Shown here: one piece after another, positions 34,328 through 46,000 of the stretch
Numbering within the stretch: the first letter of the stretch is position 1
How the letters are laid out: each line of letters opens with the position of its first letter
Assembly (NCBI RefSeq): GCF_963676685.1
Contig: NC_092353.1
Coordinates: 12,053,734-12,117,733, forward strand
Direction of reading: 5' to 3'
Source: Mytilus edulis
Lineage: Eukaryota > Mollusca > Bivalvia > Mytilida > Mytilidae
DNA: 64,000 bases
The notes under the pieces: generated by a model
Told to the model about the DNA's origin: nothing
What the model saw: the letters and a program-made list of their open reading frames with translations, nothing else
Database searches by the model: none
Program-made: the position numbers and the translations under genes

Positions 34328-34689
34328 CGTGAAAGCACTTCATGATAATGAAACATACCAATATATTTATCTGAGTACGATTCCCGTATTTATAGTTATA
34401 TAAATACATTACCGGTATGTTTCATTATGATACATAATCTTGATTGGCTAAATGTAATCTCGCATTATTCTGAAATTAAGTTTCATTTCCAAATGAAAAT
34501 TAACATTCATGATGACACGAGCGTCAACAATAAAGTACAGGTAAATAAAAGAAAACTTGAAAGAAATCGTGTTTCAATCATCCTAGCAACAAATTTAACT
34601 ACCAGTATTGAATGCTTCTTTTGAAAATTTTATAGGGTCGAAAAAAAACGTTAACCGTGCGCACATTTTTACAATGAAGTGCTTTCACG
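34328..34689. mobile_element. Short inverted-repeat element (362 bp)
   Basis: CGTGAAAGCACTTCAT at 34328-34343 is exactly complementary to 34674-34689. A second inner inverted pair (ATAATGAAACATACC and GGTATGTTTCATTAT) lies at 34350-34430. No target duplication is clear. It starts 89 bp after the ApeC stop codon and could lie in its 3' UTR. Confidence 0.65.
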
Positions 34690-34782
34690 CTAAATACAAA
34701 ATCGGTCAACCCTTTAACACCTCATTAAATTATAGTAAAAACAACATTCTATTCTTAAACGTAATTTCCTGTTAAGTAGATT

Positions 34783-35814
34783 GTCTTATCGGTTTATTCC
34801 CGATTGTCCCACTTTTTAAAATTTTCTGATTGTCCCACATAAAAAGTTCTGATTGTCCCACATTATTTTATGAAGTAAAATGTTCTTAGATAAACACGGT
34901 AACTGTTGTTTGTTTTGCAAAAAAAAACAAGAATTAATTATTGCACATAAAATATTAATTTTATAAAAGTATAAAATATCAATTTTATAAAAGTACAAAA
35001 TATTAATTTCATAAAAGTACAAAATATTAATTTTAGAAAAGTATAAAATATTAATTTTACAAAAGTATATAAAAAAAGTCATCAGATAAAAACACTTTTA
35101 ATATAAAACCAATATTTTATCTCTGATTTATGAAATATATCTACAATGTTACGTTTAATATTTATAAAACAAATGTCAATACCATAATTTCAATAACATT
35201 TTTTTCGTAAAGTTTTTAAATAAATAAATAAATAATGCATGCAATTATAAACTCATTTACATTCTACCCTCTATCAGGGAACAGTATATCTAACAGTCAA
35301 TTAATATGTTCCAGCATCTAAATATGAAATTATTGATGGAGAAATGTTTCTACTAGTGCCTTTGCAATGTTACTAGGGATTTCAGAGGACATGTTAACAA
35401 CATTCTTTGCGCTATTGATTAGACTGTTAAAAAATCACCTGAACCAACAACGTTCTTTATTGATAACGAAGCTGTTGTCTAGATTTTGACCAGTTTTGTC
35501 TTTTAAATAATCACTATTAAAGATTATTTTACCAATATTCCTTTTGTCTTTGTCGACAAGACTCGTAACCAACTATATACAGAAGAATCAGACTTCAATA
35601 AAAAAAAATGATGTGGTATGATTGCCAATGAGACAATTCTCCACCAGAGACCAAATGACACACAAATTAACAACTCAAAACAATTCCCAATTGTCCCACA
35701 TTTAAAGTTCCCAACTGTCCCATAAACATATTCCCGATTGTCCCACAAAATTTCGTTACTTTTTTACCTGTAATTTCAAAAAGTGGGACAATCGGGAAGA
35801 CACCGTCTTATCGG
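34783..35814. mobile_element. Non-autonomous DNA transposon with 10-bp target duplication
   Basis: GTCTTATCGG occurs at 34783-34792 and again at 35805-35814, directly flanking a 1012-bp segment. The segment's ends are inverted: TTCCCGATTGTCCCACTTTTT on the left, and AAAAAGTGGGACAATCGGGAA near the right end. The ATTGTCCCAC word is repeated two more times inside the left end and about three times near the right end, as sub-terminal repeats. A 9-11 bp duplication with such ends points to a Mutator-like (MULE) element. There is no transposase. An M1 scrap lies at 35608-35680. Confidence 0.8.
34949..35068. repeat. 24-bp tandem repeat, five copies
   Basis: Units of the form AAAATATTAATTTTATAAAAGTAT recur with a 24-bp period. 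On the minus strand they read as an eight-residue YFYKINIL repeat, which explains the open frame there. It lies inside the transposon at 34783-35814. Confidence 0.88.
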
Positions 35815-36793
35815 ATCAACTTGTACACCCGCTATTCAAATTACCATGATTGCCGCTTTACGTTCTAAAGAGTAACTTGAGCCGCCTTCTATCTACGATT
35901 ATTATAAATTTAAGAAAAAAAGTTCATCTATATTGGTAGAGTGAGCCATAAATGTTTGATGTCTCACTAATCGAACCGTACCAATACTACCCTCAATCCT
36001 TCAAACTTATAATTCATATTACATCGATCTTGAAATCGTGATTACAATTAAATGGGCGGCCATATTTCTTCTATTATACAGTCTTGATCAACACTTTGTG
36101 AGTAGAGAAAGAACCTGTACATTTCAAATCGTGATGACAAATCAAATAAGCGGATTTATTGCTTCTACCATACTGTTATTATAAACACGTTATGAGTGGA
36201 CAGAGAACCAATACATTGTAGTCGTGTTCCCAATTTAAATGGTCGAACATATTGCTTCTACCCTACAGTCCTGATCAACACTTTTAACTGGAAAGAGAAC
36301 ATTTATCTTGTAGTCGTAATCTGAGTTATGTGGGTTAATATAATGCATCTACCTTGTATTCGTTATAAGAATCTGGAGTACATGCATTTCACTGCGATCA
36401 TATTTTATACATCTATTTAGATAAAGATTTCTTTTCTGTGTTATTTTTGTCGTATGTTTGATGGTTACAATTGCTACTTATAAAAATATAGTATCACATT
36501 ACGGGCAATGAACCCATATCAAGATATGCTTACTCCGTAAAATCACAGATCTTACCGTCTGCAATAAACCTATTAGCTATATCAAACATAATTTAGTTTC
36601 ATGACTTTAAAGTATTTGGTTTTGCAATTGCAATTTAAAATAATAAGTTGGTAACTGGTATATTGTGCATCTTTTAAATAACAATTTTTTGATTGTTTCG
36701 TCATACACAACTTGTATTTTAAAAGTTAACTGGCAAACAGATGTTTTTGAACAAAACTCGTATCAAAGAAAACAGTTTCTAAATCAAAACAAT
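35815..36793. other. Intergenic stretch between convergent genes
   Basis: It lies between the ApeC 3' end and the gene A terminal exon. I see no exon. Words such as CACTTTGTGAGTAGAGAAAG-like and ACCTGTACATTTC recur loosely at 36090-36300 (an approximately 80-bp irregular repeat with CTTCTACC and GAGAACC). Confidence 0.4.
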
Positions 36794-37017
36794 TTAACAA
36801 ACAGTTGCCTCTTTGAGATAACAAAACACTTTAACTTCTGCAAACTGCAATTGTCCAGTGCCTACGATATTCAGCTTGACGTAACGACCAAATGCTTTCC
36901 CTTCCACGTTAAATACCAGATGTTCGCCGTCTGTGCCTGGTCCATCGTAATGAGCACATACAGTCATGTTATACATAGCGTTGCCAACACTGATGTCAAG
37001 ATCATGTAGTCTATATC
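36794..37017 (-). CDS. Gene A exon 4: second half of F5/8C-type domain
   Basis: It runs from acceptor TGTGTAG|GATATA to stop TAA, 224 nt. It encodes DLDISVGNAMYNMTVCAHYD, GPGTDGEHLVFNVEGKAFGR, YVKLNIVGTGQLQFAEVKVF and a cysteine near the C-terminus. It is separated from exon 3 by a 15-kb intron full of transposable elements. Confidence 0.9.
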
Positions 37018-40000
37018 CTACACATAATAAAAAAAAGGAAACACATTGCAGTAAATTCACACATCGCAATAAGTTTCTATTTCTGTTTATAAGTTTAAAA
37101 AGTACACCAACCGTGGATATATATACTCCATGCCTTATATATCATGTACTGTAGTACGACGCTAGATTAAAACTGACGTGGAAAGGTAACACCCGGCCAC
37201 CGAAAGCTTCATTTTAATGAAGCCCAGGTGGTCGTGTGGTCTAGCGAGACGGCTACAGTGCAGGCGATTTGGTGTCACGATATCTCAATAGCATGGGTTC
37301 GAATCCCGGCGAGGGAAGAACAAAAAATTTGCGAAAGCAAATTTACAGATCTAACATTGTTGGGTTGATGTTTAGACGAGTTGTATTAACTATATATATA
37401 TATATATATATTGTCTGCTCTATTGTCGGGTTGTCGTCGATTTTACACCTTTTCCAGTTCCATTCTCAATTTTTTTAGTCAACAACAGACACGATACACA
37501 AGTTTGAACTACAATTTATCATAAAATAGGGTTATGAATAAAATAAATAACACATTTATGGTGGCACGGTAGTACTTGCATTCCAGAATTTAGGTTGCTC
37601 TTTTGTGCACCCTACCTTAGTCAATCTATCTGAACGGTGTGATTGGACAAAACATACAGTATCAACTGAACACACTTGCCCAAACTGAGGGATGAATCCG
37701 GTGTAGAAAATATGAAATAATTTTACATACAGATTTAAATGAATTTTTGAGAAATTTTTTAAATTGTGTATTCACTGCATGATAAAAGACCTAAAAGCAC
37801 TAGTGGCCTTAGGTTTTTCAAAATTCATTTCTAAATAGTAAAATGAAAGTACTTTAGTTAACTGTGAATGTAGAATTTTTAGCAGTGTTAGAAAGTGGTG
37901 AAAATTCTAAAAAGGCTATCATTATCCCTTATGGGCAAGGAAATACTATCGTGCCACCTTAAGGGGGATATATATGTTTACAATAAATCAATAATGGATT
38001 CTTTTTCACCTATGCAGTTTGTCTGTTTATCAATAAAAAGTTAATTTAGGGCAACTATAATAAAAAATAACCCTTAAATTCCACCCCTGAGAGTGAAAAT
38101 TGATGACTCAGCAAATTTTGTCTGATCTGTTGGTAATAATGTAAACATTCACCTCGAAAGTCGAACTTCATTATTTTTAATTAACTTGCAATTTTTTTAA
38201 TTATAAATGCTCGCTTTAACTTTGTGCACTGCTAGACACATGTGCAATCACTGGAATTTGAGACGCGACATATTTAAGTTGCCTGTAAGTCCTATTATTT
38301 TCACCGAAATAGATGACTGCATAATTTTTATATTTTTTTCCACACAAGTACAGCAATACTAGTTTTCGTCAGGTTTAATTTGTAGTTCAGTGGTAAAATG
38401 ACACCATTATGAGGTTTTTAGAAACCTTTAAGTAGTAAAGGGGTCCTTACTTATTCATTTAGCCCTCATATTTTGCTGAAATAGAGATAACTATAGGGGT
38501 TTCTTAAGCTTGACAAGACATTTTTTTTTTGACAAAGAATGTAATTATGATTGTATGTCAGCAAGATTTAATAGTTTATTCATTTTCCCTGCAACTTTTA
38601 CTTGTTGTTTTGATTTTCTGACAATGAAAAGCACAATAAAGGTAAACTGAATATGTAAGAGGACATAATTTAACTTTATGCATACATAAATATACAAACA
38701 ATCAACTTAGATATGTATTCTACAATGTAGTACATTTATTGTCAAAAAGATTTGAGAATAATAGCTAACTACCATCTAAAGAGTCTTGATGTGTTGCCTT
38801 CATAATCTGGAAATGCTTTAAGTAATATAAGGCATGCTGTAAAATGTGGAATGGACTTTAATATCAATTTGCATGATTTAATGCATAAACTGTTTATTTC
38901 AGTCAGATTAACTATAAATAGAGTTGGCAATTCAATAATTCCTGTTGAATCACCATGTTTCACTACGAAAGCCGAGAAGGATCATTCAAAATTCAAAATT
39001 CAGAATTCAAAATTCAGAATTCAAAATTCAAATTTCAAAATTCAAAATTCAAAATTCAAAACTCAAAAATAAATATTGCGAAATCATAACACGTGTTTCC
39101 GGTATGAATAACTGTCATCCTGACACCTTTTAGACAGTTTTACCCTAGAACAGTTTTAGACAGTTCTACCTAGAACTGACCAAAGTTTTAGACAGTTCTA
39201 CGACTAGAACATGTACAGTTCTACGACTAAAACAGTTTAGAACTGATTTGGTCAGTGCTACTGCTAGAATTGATTTAGTCAGTTCTATTCATAGAAAAGT
39301 TTTAAGAACTCTTTGTCTTAACTATAGATAAGTCAAAAGAATATAATATATTTTGCGTGTGGCTTTATCAACGATAGTTATAACACTGAATGGTGACCAG
39401 TGAGATGTCCTAACTGCAGTGACGTCATTTAGAACTGTTCTACAATCCTGACAGGTTTGGTCAGTTCCACGGCTAGAACAGTTTTTGACAGTTCTGCTGA
39501 CAGTTCTACGGTTAGAACTGATTTGGTAATTTCTGCTGACAGTTCTACGACTAGAACTGATTTTGGACATGCAGTTCTACCTAGAACAGTTTTAGATAGT
39601 TCTACCCTAGAACTGATCCTGGCAGTTCTACTTAGAACAGTTCTAGGGTAGAACTGTTCTAGGTAGATATGTTTTAGGACAGTCTAGAACAGATCTATGA
39701 CAGATTATTCTGAGAGTTCTAATGAGAGGTTAGAAGTGATCTCCACTGTACAAGGGCAATAACTTTAATAAACAAAAACACTTTTAATTTGTTCTTTAAC
39801 ACTTTTTATTAACATCTTGAAAGCTTCAGAGCAAAAGCTGATGCCCAAATATTTACACAAAATAGACTGACACGACCGCAAGATAAATTAGATTAAAGCT
39901 AGATTCACACTGCTGATCATATCAATTCTATACCCGATTACTCCAATTTCCACGATCAAGCGTAACCAATTTTTTGATCGGGACTGTTTGCATTTGGAGT

Positions 40001-43000
40001 TTCTACCCGACTGTTACCAGACCGCAAAAGACTCAAACTCGACCTTTAACGACTCCTTCACGACTTCTTCGCGACTGATCATGGAATCCAGCCACTAGTT
40101 CAATATCTTTTTGATGATCCCGACCAATTTACGATCCTTACATGACCTTTACTCGACTTTCTCGACTAAGTACCCGGCCACGTCCACTTGTATTTTTGTC
40201 CATCTGACTAGTTAAGCCTTTTTCAACTGATTGTTATAGTTCGTTCTTATGTTGTACTGTTATACCACTGACCCAGGTTAGGGGAGGGTTAGGATACCGC
40301 TAACATGTTTAACCCCGCCACATTATTTATGCATGTGCCTGTCCCAAGTCAGGAGCCTGTAATTCAGTGGTTGTCGTTTGTTTATGTGTTACATATTTGT
40401 TTTTCGTTCATTTTTTTTTATATAAATAAGGCCGTTAGTTTTCTCGTTTGAATTGTTTTACATTGTCATATCAGGGCATTTTATAGCTGACTATGCGGTA
40501 TGGGCTTTGATCATTGTTGAAGGCCGTACGGTGACCTATTATAGTTCTTAAATTCTGTGTTATTTTGGTCTCTTGTGGACAGTTGTCTAAATGGCAATCA
40601 TACCACATCGTCTTTTTTATAAATCAACAATACTCGATCTCAACACGATCCTGACTAGACCAGATCGACATGATCGTATAATAGTATTGGTGGCAGAAAT
40701 AATCGGTATTGGTCGGTTGAGAACATATTCAGTATAAAATGTACAATGAATAAAATGTCTTATTTTCGAGCCCCCGCCACTATAGAGGAGAAAATTAAGT
40801 GTTACCCTTGTCCGTCTCATCGCCCGACAGTCCGTACGCTGTATAACTCTAGTTTCCCCCAACCAATAGTATATAAAACTTATATGCAATACTTTGCACC
40901 ACAAAACACAGAAAAAATTAATCTGGGTTGTGTCAATTTTTCCGTTCTATCGTTATGCCCCTTTAGAAATGAAAAAAATAGCCGAATGTTTTGTTTCCAT
41001 TTTCTAAGTTATGTTTGCCTCAACAGAATGTTATGAAAATTACAAATACTTATAACCCCAAAACTCAGATCGAGTTGAAATAGCGGGTCATCATACATTT
41101 ATGTGTCCCGTGGACTAAACTTGAATTGTGGCAAAGAAAATGAACATGAACCAACGACGCCGAGAAATATGTGTGAGGCTTCAGTTAGCTGACACGTCGA
41201 TTCTTGTTCGAGAGGCTTGAGAGACAGTTGCGGGATGTTTTTTTTTTGTTTCTTGTAGAAAAAAATGCCTTAATTTGGCAAAAGAGTCTAAGAGAACTGA
41301 AAATTGTAATGCAGGAAAATAAATTCTTCACAAAGCACAATATGAACGAAACAAGAGATTCTGAAGAGCTTGTGTCGCTCACTTTGTTTTTTGTTTTGGA
41401 AATCATGTAAAATAAGGTGAAAATCACAAAAAATAGTACAAGATACCCATATAACGATTAAGACCAAGTGTGGTTTAATTTGGCCTAATAGTTAAATTAA
41501 TAGTAGGTCATTCCTGCAGTGTAGTCTTACATTAGTTACTGAAGACCACTTATCATTTTTTAAATAAGTGTTCAAGATGTGACCATTTGAAATTGTTTTT
41601 TTAACATTTTCCCATGGACTTCTTTACAGGAAACCCCTATGTTTATTTTCGTCCTGAACATGCATGAAATAGTTGCCACTGGACGTTAATAATCAAATAA
41701 TCAATCGATTTTTAGCCATGGCGGCAATGTTGGTTGGATGGCAGGATCATCGGATACATTTTTTAATCAAGATACCCTACTGAAAATGGTGGCTAAGTTT
41801 AATTCTATGTGGCCAAGTTGATTGAGTGAAGAAGATTTTTTGTAAAAGTTTACAAAATTTACAAAAAATTGTAAACAATTAAGTATAAAGGGCAATAACT
41901 CCTTAGGGATCAATTGACCATTTTGGCTATGTTTGCCTATTTGTTGATCTTACTTTGCTGAGCATTATTGCTGTTTACAGTTTACATGTATCTCTATCTA
42001 TAATCTTATTCAAGATAAACCAATAACTGCAACTTGTCCTCACAATTACCAATTCAGGGACAGCAAACCCAACTACGGGTTGTCTGATTTGTCTGGAAAT
42101 TTCAGGGCAGATATATCATAACCACATGAAATTTTGAAATACTAAGGCTTTTCTACCTCAGGCATAGTTTACCTTAGCTGTGTTTGGCAAAACTTTTAGG
42201 AATTTTGGTCCTCAATGCTCTTCAACCTCGTACTTTATTTGGCCCTTTTAACTTTTTTTAATTCGAGCGTCACTGATGTATACTCGTGTATGGCCGAGTA
42301 GAGATCGAAGAGTGATCGAATGTGGTCGCGTAGAGATCGGGTTTTGGTCGAGTTGGTCTGGGATGAAAAAAATATAGAAGTCGCAGTTATCATGAAGCGA
42401 TCGGCATTGGTCGAGTTAATCTTGACCACATATCTTACAGATTGACGTTGATCGAGAAATGATCGGATATTAGTCGAGCAAAGATCGAAATGATCGAGTA
42501 CTGATCGGTAAACTATTTGTATTCCGACCTAACTCGATCTCTACACGATCCTTTCCCGATCAATTCGATCACTACTCGACGAATTATTGATCTCTTCTCG
42601 AGTGACTGGCTTCTCGATCCTTACTCGAATGTTTTTGACATGTCAAAAACTCTCGGGTAGAAAGTCAGATCGATGACGACCCGAACATTCTTGAGATTGA
42701 GACGGACCAGACTCCCGATCGCTTAATTTGACTTGATCGAGATTGATCGAGTTGGTCTAATCGGCAGTGTGAGCCTAGCTTAAAAATGCGCGATTCTAGT
42801 CGGAGAGATTGCGATACGATCTCAAAACGACGTTACTACGACCTCACAACGATCATCTCGTTCTCTCTGCGACCCAACAACGCTTCTTCTACGACTATAC
42901 CACGATTATACTACGCTTTTCAAGACCTTAGTACGATTCTAGCACGCTCATGCAGTCCTCATCCTACGACCTGATTACGTTCATACTACAACCATTTCGA

Positions 43001-46000
43001 GTTCTAGTCATGCTCATTGTCATTGTCTTTAAAATACATAAAAGCTCCTCAGGTTTTGATTTGTTATCAGTACCACTATTACTTTATGAAATATCGTTAT
43101 TTGATCTAGATGGATTAGCAATACGTTGATTCAGGTTGGATTGTTGATTCGACATCTCTACTGGATAAGGATTCGTACCAGAGGCCCATCTGACTCAACT
43201 ACTACCCCTACCACCACGCACACAAGTTCTGGTGGATGTTGGTGGCATGTCAGTGTTGTTTTCTGGAATTCTACTTATTAATGACAGTTGGAAGGAATGG
43301 AACAGTATTAATATGGAATATGATGTGGATATTATTGATGAGAGCGTAATTGGATCGCGGTATGCACTTGCTAAGATCGTATAATGATCTTGATAAGAGA
43401 GTGCTATAATTGCAGAAGATGTGTGGTAAGATCGTTTTGCAGTCGGATTAATCGTGGTATGTCGTAGTGAGAACTTATTGAGCGTAGTAAGATCGCGATA
43501 ATCGTATTAAGGTCGCAGAATAAGAGTGGTGAGAACGTGGTATAATCGTAGCGGGATCGTTGTAGAAGCGTAATGAGAACATAGTAGCATCGTGGAAACA
43601 ACAAAAAATCCCATTTTCATGCCGCTCATACCGCGACCTCACCACGATCTGAATTTATTTTAGATCGTGGTGAGCGTAGTGTGATCGTGGTCTAGTGTGA
43701 CTGGGGCATTAGGGGTTTATTGACAATGGTCATTTGACTTATTTGTAGATCGTAGTTTTCTTAACATTATTGCTGCTTTCAGTTTATCTTTATCTATAAT
43801 AATATTCAAGATGATAACCAAAAACATCATAATTTCCTTAAAATTGCTAATTCAGGGGCAGCTACCCAGCAACGGGTTCTCTGATTCGTCTGAAAATTTC
43901 TGGGCAGATATATCTAAACCTGATGAACATTTTTATCTTGTCAAATTTACTCTAAATGCTTTAGTTTCAAAGATATACTGAAATTTCATTTGTTTTCGAT
44001 GGTATCAATTTTCGTGGATTAAGGAAAACTTGCATATTCGTGGATACTTACTTTCGTGGTTTTGTGGAAGTCTGCGTACACGCCTAACGCCTATATAAAA
44101 ATTGACATTTGTTGATCATTTAATTTCATGGTTCACTTGTACCAACGAAATCCACAAATATATGTATCCAACGAATAATAATGAATCTACAGTAAGCCTA
44201 AGCTGCATTTACCCCTACGTTGTATTTTTAGCAATGGCGGCCATGTTGGTTGGCAGGCGGGGTCGTCAGACACATTTTTTAAACTAGATACCCCAATGAT
44301 GATTGTGTCCAAGTTTGTTTTAAATTGGCCCAGACGACGACGACAGATCCAAATGATGAGGAAAGCTCACTTGATCTTGACCTTTTAGGTCAAGTGAGAT
44401 AAATTTGAATATCTTGATTAGATTGTTCTTAAACTAAATGCAATCAATATTGAACTCTACGCCAGGTCGACTGTTGACCTCAATTTACCTGAGAATGCAG
44501 CCGCACATATCTTATTGCGCCGGCAACTAATTTGCTTGAAAGGTGAATCAATTTGAAATACGATCTAATAAGAAATAGTTGCGGCATGACAAGCTAGGGG
44601 ATCTAGGATTTTGGAAAGGGGGCGAGGTATAATAAGATCTTTTTTAAACTTTTTTTTTGGCTAAAACAACATAAAATAAGTGTAAAATGCTCTTTTTCAA
44701 CAGTTCCTGTATATCTTATATTTAACGTGTAAGGGTTGGACATGTTTGATGCCGTATTCTCCCAATTACTTGTCTATAATAAAATTATTGAAACCTTTTT
44801 TTTGGCTAAAAAAACATAAAATTTGTCAGTAAAAATGTACATGGAAGATTTTCATTTGTTGTATGTTTAGGTAGCATAACCTCACAGACTTCTTGTTGTA
44901 AACTAGATATAAGCCGGGCTATTCAATGAAATTACTATAATAAAATTAAGAATTGAAATGGGGAATGTGTCAAAGAGACAACAATCCGACCATAGTGGAG
45001 ACAACAGCTGTAGGCCACCAAAGGGGCTTCATTGTAGTGAGAAACTCCCGCACATGAGACAAGATAGACAAACAAGCAATGTTTATCCGACACGAGTTAA
45101 GAAAGACAAACAAGCAATATTTATCCAAAAATGTTTGACACCCAACAAGGGAAGTGAGGGGTTCCAAAACAACCAAGGCTACGAATGAGTCTGAAATGAC
45201 AACGAATTTATGAATGGCGGTCAACAAATGGAGACATAAAGGCCACACCCAGCAGGCAGGTTGCAGTCGTGCCTTAAAAAAAGAATTCAATATATCAGTC
45301 CGGCGAAACAGACACTCTGGTCAGATATGGGATTTGCATTCGAACCGTGAAACAAGCCCCCCCCCCCCCCCCCCCCCCCAACAAAATACGCCGTTGCATA
45401 TTCATCATGTTCATTTATTGCTAGAAATGTTTTTTTCTAATAGCCAAAAAAAACAAAAAAAACAAAACAAAACAAAACCGGACAAGATTATTGTTTTCAA
45501 TGCATATATATACAGCCAGAATCTTTGTTTAAGGCAAAACTCAGACTGCCTCCGTAAATCAAATGGTTTTTACCTTAGAATCAAAATCTATCTAGAGCTG
45601 TTACTGACTGGGGATCATTATTCAGCTATGTTATTAATAGACTGGGGCATGTGGGGTTAAACATTGCTTTCGTAGGTAAATAATATTAACGTGAAACTTT
45701 TTTCACAAGAATGTAATAAAGTATTACTTTCTGTTTAGTGAAATTGTGAAATAGAAGTCTATATGTTCTTGCTAAATCCTTTGTCGGTTTGAAGGTGTCA
45801 TGCTTTTTATCCTCAGCCTAAGCAATGTGTTACTGTAATTTGAATTTCAAAATGACTTGAGTAACACTTTTTTCGACGCACTCCACCGTAGCAAATCACA
45901 TGACTTTGACATAATCCATAATATATTACAGTAAATACGAGCGAAAAATATCTTTATAAGTAAAGAATTGTCGCATGAAAATTAGATACACGCACGAGAA

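Larger units (their letters stand above)
39898..42780. mobile_element. Candidate inverted-repeat element with GATCG-rich subterminal arrays
   Basis: AGCTAGATTCACACTGC at 39898-39914 is matched, with two mismatches, by the reverse complement of 42764-42780. Inside each end lie degenerate arrays of CTCGAC, ACTCGATC and GATCGAG words (39960-40200 and 42280-42760). The middle holds an M1 copy (40312-40618), an M7 scrap, an M4 copy and a truncated M6 repeat, so the element is heavily nested. No transposase was seen. No target duplication was proven. Confidence 0.5.

Noticed and set aside
37222-37320. Functional tRNA gene
   Set aside because: Box A and box B are present, but the acceptor stem does not pair and a SINE body with a TA tail follows.
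45214-45660. 148-codon plus-strand frame
   Set aside because: It runs through a 23-C homopolymer and an AACAAA-rich tract. The apparent length is due to low complexity.
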